A DNA stretch of 64,000 nucleotides from the NCBI RefSeq assembly GCF_022827545.1, contig NZ_CP094670.1, positions 62,001 to 126,000 of the forward strand, given 5' to 3'. The position numbers and the translations under genes were made by a program. The first letter of the stretch is position 1; each line of letters starts with the position of its first letter. This document shows positions 1 through 7,862 of the stretch, in pieces. This stretch comes from Hymenobacter tibetensis (GTDB lineage Bacteria > Bacteroidota > Bacteroidia > Cytophagales > Hymenobacteraceae). Below the pieces are notes generated by a model. That model worked only from the letters and a program-made list of their open reading frames with translations. It ran no database searches and was not told where the DNA came from.

Positions 1-104
1 GCAAAGCGTAACCAAGCAGTGCGCCACGCCCAACCAATAAAAGTTGCCCTAATACGTACCAGCAAAAAGCTTTGGTACCTTGGCCTCCGCCCTCATTCTC
101 CTCT

Positions 105-509
105 ATGGAAACACTTTTTAGCACGCAGTACCTTCGCATTCACCTGCATCATACCACCCACAAAACGCTGGAATTGCAATGGTTGGACTTCGTGCCTAGC
201 GCCGATTTCCGGACTTCCATCCTGGAGCTGATGCGCTTGGCCCGCCAACACCACGTGCGAGCCCTAATAGCCGATAACCGACTACTCCGCGCGCTGCGGC
301 AAGCCGACTTGCAATGGAGTGGTGACCTAGTATTCAAGGGTCTCAGCGACATGGGCGCGCAGCGGTTCGCAGCGGTAGAATCGTTGGACGCCATGAATCG
401 GATGGGCATTACCTCGTTGGTGGCAACCACAATTCCGCACACTCGCCTAACCAGTCAATTTTTCAACACCATCGACGAAGCCCGTACCTGGGCCACACAA
501 CCCCTGTAA
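105..509 (+). CDS. SpoIIAA-like (STAS/SEC14-type) small protein
   Basis: This 134-residue cytosolic protein has no signal peptide or membrane segment. The ATG at 105 is preferred over the in-frame codon at 72 because the extra 11 residues look non-coding. Alternating strands and helices, a middle stretch on access to old versus new residues ('ALIADNR') and a C-terminal 'F-N-T-x-D-E-A-x-x-W' signature resemble the SpoIIAA-like/STAS fold proteins common in Hymenobacter relatives. A second protein of the same style lies at 4824-5255 and ends with 'F-H-T-V-E-E-A-Q-E-W'. The role is unknown; anti-anti-sigma-like or lipid-binding functions are only possibilities. The gene converges on the SDR gene at 644, with a long hairpin between them. 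Confidence 0.6.
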   Translation: METLFSTQYLRIHLHHTTHKTLELQWLDFVPSADFRTSILELMRLARQHHVRALIADNRLLRALRQADLQWSGDLVFKGLSDMGAQRFAAVESLDAMNRMGITSLVATTIPHTRLTSQFFNTIDEARTWATQPL

Positions 510-540
510 GCGACACTATAGCAGCCACTTATCACCACCA

Positions 541-603
541 AAGCCCTGTTGCGCACCCCGATGGTAAGGCTCATTGCCGCCATCAGGGTACGTAACAGGG
601 CTT
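541..603. terminator. Bidirectional hairpin terminator between convergent genes
   Basis: Arms 541-564 and 580-603 pair at 21 of 24 positions exactly, with one further G-U pair and two C-A mismatches, around a 15-base loop. It sits between the stop of the SpoIIAA-like gene (509) and the stop of the SDR gene on the other strand (644), as expected for a shared terminator. A short T run (602-605) follows on the plus strand. Confidence 0.7.
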
Positions 604-643
604 TTCAGTGGCCTTGCTGGGCGCTACTGGTTTAGTGGTTTAC

Positions 644-1522
644 TCAGCCGCCTTTCGGCATTCCGCCGGTCACTTCCAGCAAGCTACCAGTGGAGTAGCT
701 ACCGTCTTGCGAGGCGAAATACACGTAGGCTGGCGCCAGCTCTTCGGGTTGTCCGGGCCGGCCGAGCATGGTTTCGTCGCCGAACTTTTTCAGGTCTTCC
801 TTGAGCATCGTGCCCGGAATGAGGGGCGTCCAGATGGGGCCTGGCAACACTGCATTCACCCGGATTTTCTTGTCGCCGAGGTAAGCCGCCAAGCTTTTGG
901 TGAAGATGTGGATGGCGCCTTTGGTGGCCGCATAATCAATCTGGTGCTTGTTGCCCACTATCCCAGCAATGCTACCCGTGTTGATGATGGAGTCGCCTTC
1001 ATTCATGTATGGGAGCACCGATTGGGCCATGAAGATGTACCCTTTGATATTAGTATCGAACGTGCGGTGAATGTTCTCCTCCGGGATGGTCTCGAAATGC
1101 TCGTAGCCTTGCTGATACGCCGCGTTGTTCACCAGGATGTTGATGGCGCCTAACTCGGCGTTGGTTTGGCGGGCCGCCTCGCGGCAGGCGTCGCCGGAGC
1201 GTACATCGGCTTGAATGGCCAGAAACTTGCGTCCCTGTGCTTCCACCGCTTTGCCGACTACGGCAGCATCTTCGGCGTTGGTTTGGAAGACCACCGCTAC
1301 ATCAGCGCCTTCCATGGCAAAAGCCAACGCCACGGCCCGCCCGATGCCTGAGTCGCCGCCCGTAATCAAGGCTACTTTTCCTTTGAGCTTGCCGGCGGGC
1401 AGGTAATTCGACATATCCCAATCGGGCTGCTCTTTCATGTCCGCCTCGCTCGTGGGATACGCCATGGGCTTGGGGTTTATTTCGCTGTTGGTCGGACGCG
1501 GTTCGTTTTGGTCGGTTGTCAT
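644..1522 (-). CDS. SDR family oxidoreductase (general-stress glucose/ribitol-dehydrogenase type)
   Basis: This is a 292-residue NAD(P)-dependent short-chain dehydrogenase. The cofactor motif TGGDSGIG is at residues 54-61, NNAA at about 132-135, and the catalytic triad is S184, Y197 and K201 (Y-A-A-T-K). The N-terminal extension of about 45 residues, rich in P, E and D and ending in a 'D-W-D-M-S-N-Y' stretch, is typical of the YhdF/YghA and general stress protein 39 group, whose natural substrates are poorly defined. I chose the ATG at 1522 because the extension up to 1603 lacks family similarity. The gene lies 89 bp downstream of the GH15 gene on the same strand and may be co-transcribed with it. 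In some Bacteroidota such pairs serve osmotic or carbohydrate stress; that role is inferred here. Confidence 0.9.
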   Translation of the reverse strand: MTTDQNEPRPTNSEINPKPMAYPTSEADMKEQPDWDMSNYLPAGKLKGKVALITGGDSGIGRAVALAFAMEGADVAVVFQTNAEDAAVVGKAVEAQGRKFLAIQADVRSGDACREAARQTNAELGAINILVNNAAYQQGYEHFETIPEENIHRTFDTNIKGYIFMAQSVLPYMNEGDSIINTGSIAGIVGNKHQIDYAATKGAIHIFTKSLAAYLGDKKIRVNAVLPGPIWTPLIPGTMLKEDLKKFGDETMLGRPGQPEELAPAYVYFASQDGSYSTGSLLEVTGGMPKGG

Positions 1523-1611
1523 AGGTTGGAACGCTTGGGTTGTTGGGAAGAGTACGGAAAACACCATGCGCGGACTGGTAACCCCCAAATGTTGTTTGCA
1601 CAACGGTTCAG

Positions 1612-3432
1612 TTAGTGCTCGTTTGGGTGCGAACCAGCTGCCGGCACATCAGGGGTTTCTTCGGGCCGGGAGGAGTGATGCGCATGTACGCGGCTGTCCT
1701 GGCCCGCCAGTTCCTGCTTGAGCCCATTCACCGCGCAGATAAACGACGAGTGCACAAACGTCTGGGGGAAATTGCCCAACATCTGTTCCCCGCTATCCAC
1801 CCCGGCTTCTTCCGCGAAAAAGCCGAGGTCGTTCTGGTACTGCAGCACCGCTTCCAGAATCTGCTGGGTTTTGTCTAGCTGGCCGGCTACGGCGTAGTAG
1901 TGCGCCATCCAGCAAGTGCCAGCCAGAAATGCCCCTTCCTGGTGCGCGTCAAACTCTTCTAGCCGGCGCCAGTACAAGTTGTCGTGGCTCCAGTGCTGCT
2001 CGATTTCGCGAACGGTAGCCAGCATCTCGGGGCTGTCGGGGGCACAGTACGTCCAGAGCGGAAACTGCACCGCCGTAATGTCCACCTCCTGCGAGCCTGC
2101 ATACACGGCATAGGCCCCCGATTCGGTTAGGCAATGCTGATTGACGTAGGCACGAATGGCCGCCGCCGCTTGCCGCCAGCGTTGGGCCTGGGCAGCGGAG
2201 TCGGCGTAATCGGCAATAAACTCCAAGCCGCGAGCGGCTAGCACTTTAGAGGAAGTGTAGGGCTTGGTAGCTCCTTCTTCCCAAATGCCATTGTCGTCGC
2301 GCGCCCAGTTTTCAGCCAGAAAATCGGCCACTTGCGCTACCATCTCCCACTCTTTTTTCTCGTTGAAACGGTCGTAGAGCAGCTTGGCTGCCAGCAGCAC
2401 GTTGGCGTGGGCATCAAGTTGGAGCTGGTTGCTGGCAGTGTTGCCTATTTGCACCGGCCGGCTGTGGTCATAGCCGGCCAAGGCTATTTCGTGCAAGTCA
2501 GCGGGTCGTGTTTTGTCGACGGCGTAGAAGGGAGTAAGCTGCACTTGCTGGTTTTCGCGGCGTGCTTGGGCCAGAAACTCAAGAAAGCTTTTCTCGGGTT
2601 GCCCAACGGCGTCAAGTTGCAGCAGCGCGCTGACAATAAGGCTCACGTCGCGCATCCACACGTAGCGGTAATCATAGTTGCGCTGCCCACCCGGCACCTC
2701 CGGCAACGACGTGGTGGCTGCCGCAACAATGCCGCCCGTCTCCTGGTAGGTGAGCTGCTGCACCGCGCGAATCGAATCAACTACTGCTTGCTCGTACAGC
2801 CCCTCGTAGGGCAGCAATGCTGCCAGCTGGCGCCAGCCGTGCAGGGTATGCTGGCGAGAAGCCTCCAACCGCGCAGTTGAAAGTTCGGGCACGGCGGCGG
2901 CTGTTTCCGTCAGCACGGCCCACCCCGCCGCGCCGGCTGGTATCGTACATACCAGGGTATCGGCCACTTGCTGAAGAGGATGCGAGGCTTTCAGCCACAG
3001 CCCTAGCTCGGGGAAGTGAGCGGTGGTAGCAGCGGAGTCTAGCTCCACTGCGGTGGCCTGAAGGCCGTACTCGGCCCGGAGCCGCAGGGTAACGGTAAGC
3101 GGAGCCGGCGCAACCGAGAACTGCCGGCAAAGGCCCGCGAAGTCTTCGTTAAGCGGCATCCAATCAGTGAGGGAGAAAGGCTGCCCGGCAACGGTGAATT
3201 CAGTGGTAAGCACGCTGCTCCGCTCGACATACGTTCGGCTGATAAAGTGCTTGTCGGAACCGGCAACGGTCCAGTAACCGCCTTGCTCGGCATCAAGCAG
3301 CACCGACAAGACGGCGCTGCTGTCAAAGCGTTGGGGACAGTACCAGCACATGGTGCCTTGCTTGTCAAGCAGGGCACACGTACGCCGGTCGCTGACCACG
3401 GCCAGGGAATGAATGGCGGGTTGTTTTCTCAT
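1612..3432 (-). CDS. Glycoside hydrolase family 15 protein (glucoamylase/trehalase-like)
   Basis: This 606-residue protein has two parts. Residues 1-200 form a beta-rich N-terminal domain like that of GH15 glucan enzymes and trehalases. Residues 215-600 form the (alpha/alpha)6 catalytic barrel. Recognisable GH15 stretches are 'Y-R-Y-V-W-M-R-D' (255-262), 'P-V-Q-I-G-N-T-A-x-x-Q-x-Q-L-D' (326-340) and 'G-I-W-E-E' (382-386), which should carry the general acid. There is no signal peptide, so it probably acts in the cytosol on trehalose or short alpha-glucans. Family GH15 is secure; choosing between glucoamylase and trehalase needs biochemistry. It is the first gene of a probable two-gene unit with the SDR at 644-1522, consistent with compatible-solute turnover. 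Confidence 0.92.
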   Translation of the reverse strand: MRKQPAIHSLAVVSDRRTCALLDKQGTMCWYCPQRFDSSAVLSVLLDAEQGGYWTVAGSDKHFISRTYVERSSVLTTEFTVAGQPFSLTDWMPLNEDFAGLCRQFSVAPAPLTVTLRLRAEYGLQATAVELDSAATTAHFPELGLWLKASHPLQQVADTLVCTIPAGAAGWAVLTETAAAVPELSTARLEASRQHTLHGWRQLAALLPYEGLYEQAVVDSIRAVQQLTYQETGGIVAAATTSLPEVPGGQRNYDYRYVWMRDVSLIVSALLQLDAVGQPEKSFLEFLAQARRENQQVQLTPFYAVDKTRPADLHEIALAGYDHSRPVQIGNTASNQLQLDAHANVLLAAKLLYDRFNEKKEWEMVAQVADFLAENWARDDNGIWEEGATKPYTSSKVLAARGLEFIADYADSAAQAQRWRQAAAAIRAYVNQHCLTESGAYAVYAGSQEVDITAVQFPLWTYCAPDSPEMLATVREIEQHWSHDNLYWRRLEEFDAHQEGAFLAGTCWMAHYYAVAGQLDKTQQILEAVLQYQNDLGFFAEEAGVDSGEQMLGNFPQTFVHSSFICAVNGLKQELAGQDSRVHAHHSSRPEETPDVPAAGSHPNEH

Positions 3433-3484
3433 GGACAGTTGCTAAGTCAGGGAGGCGGTACCCAGAAAGAGCGACCATCACCAG

Positions 3485-3733
3485 CTACGCAGTACGGATA
3501 CAGCGCATACGATGGATAAACCAACCAACAATTGGTGGGGCCGCTTGGCTGTTCTTGCTACCTGCCAGTTGAACCCAGGGGGCGTAGCCGATGGGCAGGG
3601 TAGAGGCGTTAACGCCGTGGCGCTCCAGGTTGCGGCGGCGCATTTTTGGGCGTACTGCGGGGCGCTTGGCTTCGGCGGTTAGGGGTGCCAGCAGTTGCAC
3701 AAGGTGCCAAAGCCAACGCGGTGTAGGCACCAC
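3485..3733 (-). CDS. Uncharacterised small ORF or gene fragment
   Basis: This 82-codon frame starts with GTG and has GC-rich third positions like its neighbours, which favours coding. It has a tryptophan-rich start and an Arg-rich middle (M-R-R-R-N-L-E-R). I recognise no family. The open frame continues a few codons upstream of the GTG to a TGA, so it could be the tail of a broken gene. It lies between the BLUF and GH15 genes, all on the minus strand. The rest of 3433-3827 shows nothing else that I can name. Confidence 0.25.
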   Translation of the reverse strand: MVPTPRWLWHLVQLLAPLTAEAKRPAVRPKMRRRNLERHGVNASTLPIGYAPWVQLAGSKNSQAAPPIVGWFIHRMRCIRTA

Positions 3734-3827
3734 CTTTTTCAGATACTTGCCTCAACTGGTAGTCGGGTTGCACTGGTGGAGCGTTCTGTCAAGCTACCCT
3801 AGCATGCACCTGCTTAGTGCTTCCTGA

Positions 3828-4349
3828 CTACGACCGTACGGCTTGCCACAGCCCCTGTACGTGCGGGCTTTTAAAGCGCAAATTTCGTTTCGGAGCCGGG
3901 GCTTGTACGCCTGCTACCACCTTGGCTAGCTCGGCCGCCGATACATACCCAACGCCCATGTGCCACTGCGGAAAGTGCCGACAGGTGATGGCCCGTTCGC
4001 GCACAAGCCGCACGCGTCGGTGCCGCCGATCATTCTTGATGGAGGCGAACAGCGCACATACTTCTGCCTTAGGGCCTTCTAATAACTGAAGAAATTGGCC
4101 TTCGGTGCACAGCAGCAACCCCGTAATCTGGTGGGCGGCGTTGTAGGGACGCGACCAGTCAAGAATGGCGCGCAGTTGCTGTAAGGTTGGTAAAAAGGGG
4201 GCTGCTTGGCTTTGATAGAACACTTGATACAGGTCCGATTCTGGCGCAACGCTGAGGTCGGGGAGAGAGTGGGTATTAAGTTGGGTAAGCTCTTCGGAAG
4301 TAAGGGAAGCACCTTCGTTTAGAGTTGAATAAGAGAGCAGCGGATCCAT
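3828..4349 (-). CDS. BLUF domain blue-light sensor
   Basis: This 173-residue soluble flavoprotein binds FAD and senses blue light. The BLUF domain runs from about residue 40 to 135. The key residues are visible: Y45 (Y-Q-S-Q-A), N70 ahead of 'H-Q-I-T-G-L-L-L', Q88 in 'G-Q-F-L-Q-L-L-E-G-P', and the 'F-P-Q-W-H-M-G' stretch with W129 and M131. These correspond to the Tyr, Asn, Gln, Trp and Met of the AppA/Slr1694 photocycle. There is no fused EAL or other output domain, only a 40-residue acidic N-terminal tail and a short basic C-terminal tail, so it must signal through a partner. It is transcribed alone, leftward. Confidence 0.93.
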   Translation of the reverse strand: MDPLLSYSTLNEGASLTSEELTQLNTHSLPDLSVAPESDLYQVFYQSQAAPFLPTLQQLRAILDWSRPYNAAHQITGLLLCTEGQFLQLLEGPKAEVCALFASIKNDRRHRRVRLVRERAITCRHFPQWHMGVGYVSAAELAKVVAGVQAPAPKRNLRFKSPHVQGLWQAVRS

Positions 4350-4823
4350 GGCTCGAAGATCGGCTGCCGTCCTTGCGTTGGCAAGCGCAACAGTAACACT
4401 TGGCGCGCATGCAGGTAAAGGAGTACCTTTCGGGGAAGAAGTTGGGCCTAGTAGATACTAGGCGACGTAAGGAGCCACCTTGTTGGGAGAGGCTGCCTGA
4501 AAAAATGGTCGTGGATGTGGTCCGTATTTATAGCGGAAACAATTCAGTATTCTTCTCCTTGCTAACCCTCCTGCAGTCGAGCAACTTTGTGGCGTACTCT
4601 TCCAGCTTTTTTGATGCGTGTCGAAGCCTTTTGTTCGGTGCTGCGTGGCTTTGCAGCCGATGGTTTCTGGCACAATCAAAGTGAATGTCCCATTGAGCTA
4701 CGTATTTCCCTGGTTGAGCGCCAACAGGGCACCAGCCCCATGGGGCAGTATTGCTCTTAGTGCAAACTCCTGATGCAGCTTGCATCCCACACAAACTAGT
4801 TTTTCCCCGCTTTCAGATTTACT
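4350..4823. other. Intergenic region, no supported gene
   Basis: This 474 bp gap separates divergent genes (BLUF leftward, SpoIIAA-like rightward) and should hold both promoters. A 48-codon ATG frame at 4614-4760 is the only open frame of note and I cannot support it as a gene. No perfect TAnnTTTG element was found; 4797-4804 (TAGTTTTT) is the nearest match. Confidence 0.4.
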
Positions 4824-5255
4824 ATGCTGATTCACCTGCTGCCCGACTCTGACGGAAGCCGCTGTACACTCACTTTCGAAGAAAAAGAGGGCTGGTTACG
4901 CGCCACGTGGCGAGGATATGTGGATCCATTAGAAGCCATGCGAGGGGCCGAAAACTACCTGACCAACGCCGAGCCATTCCACTGCCCGTACTTGCTCAAT
5001 GACAACGTAGCGCTGCAAGGTCCCTGGTTTGATTCCGTGGAATGGTTGCAGCAGGCGTGGCTGCCTCACGCCCTCCAGATTGGCTTACACTACATAGCCC
5101 ACGTCGTGCAGGCCGATACGCGCGTGGACGCGCTTACGCTGGCATTCCCTAAGCCCGTAACGGGGGCCGTGGAGTTGCAGATTTTTCACACGGTCGAGGA
5201 AGCGCAAGAGTGGTTGCGTAGCTGCCAGCAACCGCACACGGAAGCTGTCAGCTAG
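4824..5255 (+). CDS. SpoIIAA-like (STAS/SEC14-type) small protein
   Basis: This 143-residue cytosolic protein of alternating strand and helix has no signal peptide. Its layout (a beta-rich start reading out a 'W-R-G-Y-V-D-P' turn, a central 'Y-L-L-N-D-N' strand and a C-terminal 'F-H-T-V-E-E-A-Q-E-W-L' helix) matches the small STAS-like proteins widespread in Cytophagales. It shares that C-terminal signature with the protein at 105-509. No biochemical role is known. It stands alone, divergent from the BLUF gene. Confidence 0.65.
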   Translation: MLIHLLPDSDGSRCTLTFEEKEGWLRATWRGYVDPLEAMRGAENYLTNAEPFHCPYLLNDNVALQGPWFDSVEWLQQAWLPHALQIGLHYIAHVVQADTRVDALTLAFPKPVTGAVELQIFHTVEEAQEWLRSCQQPHTEAVS

Positions 5256-5291
5256 CAAAAAACTATTTAACGCTGAATTTCCTTGCGCTTT

Positions 5292-5501
5292 CTAAGCAGC
5301 AAATAGCAATGCTGCCGAAGAGGAAGCGGCAGCGAAAGTGCCTACCAGCAATTCCCCTATTAGCACAGCGTGGCCATTGCGTAGGGCGGCAGACCCAACG
5401 CTGTGCGAAACTGGCGTGCCATCAAGGGTAGTGTAGTCGGGCAGTGGCTGTAAGGCTTGAGGAGTAGCAGCTAAGAATAGAGCGAGAGCAGTGAGTTCCA
5501 C
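5292..5501 (-). CDS. Possible small secreted or membrane protein
   Basis: This 69-codon frame starts with GTG, opens with a hydrophobic stretch and an 'A-x-A'-like region, and ends with a small-residue-rich hydrophobic tail. Codon choice looks roughly native. I recognise no family, and no ATG or promoter is evident, so it may be chance. Confidence 0.22.
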   Translation of the reverse strand: MELTALALFLAATPQALQPLPDYTTLDGTPVSHSVGSAALRNGHAVLIGELLVGTFAAASSSAALLFAA

Positions 5502-5873
5502 GAGGCGAGCAAATAGGTAGGTGGTAGCGAATTGATGGCGTTTATGCCATCAAATTTCGGCGCAACCTAAGCCACATAAAAGGACAAACGGCTTTGTTTT
5601 GCGACTGGTATTATAGTAAGATAATATAACTATAATAATAAGAGCTGCCTCTTTGGGCCAAGCAACTGCCCACATAGACAGTAAGCTATTAGTGTGTGAA
5701 GTGCCCAAATAGTGACATGCACCTGCACTTCACCACGCCAATAAATAGTAAACTATACCTGCTCTGACATTCTCCCAAGGTTCGGCTAGCTAAGCTTCTT
5801 GCATCGAAGACGAAACAGGGTCGTTGGTAACTGTGCGGGTGTAGAGCCCTTTGAGGTTCTGATGTGCTAAAAG
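5502..5873. other. AT-rich intergenic region, nothing recognised
   Basis: This stretch is clearly more AT-rich than its surroundings, especially at 5580-5650 with runs of TATAATA-like sequence. No gene, repeat or convincing promoter was identified. It lies upstream of the terminator of the leftward GH28 gene. Confidence 0.4.
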
Positions 5874-5906
5874 CAAGCAAAGCCCCTGGCAGAGGGGCTT
5901 TGCTTG
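5874..5906 (-). terminator. Terminator of the GH28 gene
   Basis: Perfect 14 bp arms (5874-5887 and 5893-5906) surround a 5-base loop. The hairpin lies 40 bp beyond the GH28 stop codon. On the minus strand it is followed by an A-rich then T-containing stretch. It reads well as an intrinsic terminator. Confidence 0.75.
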
Positions 5907-5946
5907 TGACGCGCGTGCGTTGGGGCTGTAGAAGTGTGGTAGCGCT

Positions 5947-7272
5947 CTAGTCTGGCTTCAAGGGGTTTACCACTGGACCTTCTGCTTTTGCAGCCTTTAA
6001 GGGAGTTCCGTTCAGGGTGACGTCTTTGAATTTCACTTCCGGGTACTTGTTAGGGAAAGCCACTGTTTCGGCCGTGGCATCCACGTTTTTGAAGGTGATG
6101 TTGTCAACCTTATCGGTTGGGTTACCATTCAATACGGCGAACTGCTTGCACTTCACTTTGACGTTGGAGATGGTGATGTTGCGGATAGTGCCGAAGGGTT
6201 TTTTGGTGCTCCCCGCCATATCGAAAAACTGGGTCCAAGGCGAAAGCGTGACGATAGTACCGCAGCGGCCGGTTACGTTTTCAATGGTGATGTTCTCGTA
6301 TACCTGGTAGGTATCGGGCCGCATCTTGAACAGCAGTAAAGGCCGGTCGTTTTCCACTTTGCAATTGCGCATGGTGATGCGGTTGGCGTTAATGCACTCA
6401 CTGCCGCAAGTCATGGCTGCGTGCACTTCCCCGAACGTGCAGTTCTCCACCAAAACGTCTTCTATCGGGCCGTTTTCTGGTAGGTTTTGAGCGTTGGGCC
6501 CCTTGCCGCCCTTCATTACCACCCCATCATCGTTCACCGAGATGTAGCAATTACGAATGGTCACTTTCTTGCACACATCAATATCCACGGCGTCGGTGCT
6601 GGGCGCTTTCACCGGCCGGAAAGGCGACCGAATATCACAGCCCTCTATTAGCACGTTGTTGCATTGATACAGGTGCGTGGTCCAGAAGCCAGCATTGTGC
6701 AGCTTCACTTTCTCGATGGCCACGTTATTGCAGCCCCAGATAAAGAGCAGCCGGGGCCGATGCACCTCTAAATTGGTGGACGATTTGCCGAGTTTCTGCA
6801 TGGAATCCCGGTGCGCCCAGAAGCTTTTCCAGAACCGCAGCCCGTTCCCGTCGATGGTACCGGGGCCAGTTATGCGGAAGTTGTTCACCTGGTACGCATT
6901 AACCAGGGCCGCGTAGTAATCCAGCTTCTGGCCCTCCATGCGCGACGGGCCCAGCGGGTAGTCTGCAATTCGATCAGAGCCCTTTAGCTTCGCGCCTTGC
7001 TGTAAGCGTAGCTGCGTGTTGGGCTTGAAAAACAACGCTCCGCTCAGGAACACACCTTTCGGAATAACCACTGTGCCTCCACCATCAGCGTTAGCCTTGT
7101 CGATGGTGCGCTGAATGGCCTGGGTGTTGAGCTGAGTACTATCAGTGCCCGCCCCGAACTGGGTGATGACGTATTCTTTGGGCGCGGCTACTTCTGTGCG
7201 TGGACTTTCAGCCCGGAAAGGCAGTGAAAAAGCGGTTAACACAATAGGAAGTAGTGCGAGAAGAACTTTCAT
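5947..7272 (-). CDS. Glycoside hydrolase family 28 (polygalacturonase-like, pectin backbone)
   Basis: This 441-residue secreted enzyme has a Sec signal at residues 1-21 and a right-handed parallel beta-helix. The N-terminal 'F-G-A-G-x-D' and 'I-D-K-A-x-x-x-G-G-G-T-V-x-I-P-x-G' are standard for GH28. Catalytic acids are visible: D227 in 'S-T-D-A-V-D' and D248/D249 in 'N-D-D-G'. The classical G-H-G motif reads V-H-A (H284 kept) and R-I-K is replaced by 'F-K-M-R-P-D' (316-320), as in a Bacteroidota GH28 subgroup; substrate may therefore be rhamnogalacturonan or decorated galacturonan rather than plain pectate. It is the last gene of the leftward arm of the pectin PUL, 590 bp from DUF4861. Confidence 0.93.
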   Translation of the reverse strand: MKVLLALLPIVLTAFSLPFRAESPRTEVAAPKEYVITQFGAGTDSTQLNTQAIQRTIDKANADGGGTVVIPKGVFLSGALFFKPNTQLRLQQGAKLKGSDRIADYPLGPSRMEGQKLDYYAALVNAYQVNNFRITGPGTIDGNGLRFWKSFWAHRDSMQKLGKSSTNLEVHRPRLLFIWGCNNVAIEKVKLHNAGFWTTHLYQCNNVLIEGCDIRSPFRPVKAPSTDAVDIDVCKKVTIRNCYISVNDDGVVMKGGKGPNAQNLPENGPIEDVLVENCTFGEVHAAMTCGSECINANRITMRNCKVENDRPLLLFKMRPDTYQVYENITIENVTGRCGTIVTLSPWTQFFDMAGSTKKPFGTIRNITISNVKVKCKQFAVLNGNPTDKVDNITFKNVDATAETVAFPNKYPEVKFKDVTLNGTPLKAAKAEGPVVNPLKPD

Positions 7273-7862
7273 AGGGCGGAAGAAAGGATGTATAGCACAA
7301 AGAAGCAGGTGCCCAGCGGGAGTACTGTTCTGTAGTTACCTGCTAACGGCGTTTACTTCGCCCGTGTGCCATCCTAAATGATGGTTGAAAGTTGGTTCTA
7401 AACACTAAGAACAGCCGTCTGGCTCTGCCCCGATGGCCAGCTAACGGATAGAAACTAGGAGTGTATGTAGTGCCTGGCAGTAGCGTTAAGCGGCCACGAA
7501 ACTCATGGAACAGTACGACACCAGCTTCTTCATCGAACTAGCGAGATTAGAAAGCAACCCGACGAGGCAGTGGCAACCTGGCTAGAGTGCAAGCTGTGCT
7601 TAAGGGTGCTATGCCCTAAAAACCAGACGACGCCTCAGTGGATGGGCAATGAACTCTGGGCTATTCACTGTTGGTGCAGCTGCTTCGTCGTCTAGTGGGC
7701 CTTGCAGGCTACAAGCAAGCAGGGCACTGCAAGGAAGTGAGCGGGTGAGTGCTTGCTGCTACAAACACGGCCGAAAAGCCCAGGTTGAAGCCCGGTAATG
7801 AATAGGTGAACCCTTGTGTGCAGTAATTCAACAAGCGCGAGTTAGTGCTCGGTGAGCACCTA
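7273..7862. other. Intergenic region upstream of GH28
   Basis: This 590 bp gap lies between two leftward genes. It should hold the GH28 promoter at its left end. A start-less open frame of about 70 codons (about 7475-7693, plus strand) has protein-like stretches, but I cannot link it to any family. The size of the gap within a PUL arm hints at a lost gene. Confidence 0.3.

Noticed and set aside
4614..4760. 48-codon ATG frame upstream of the SpoIIAA-like gene
   Set aside because: Too short and without homologue or promoter.
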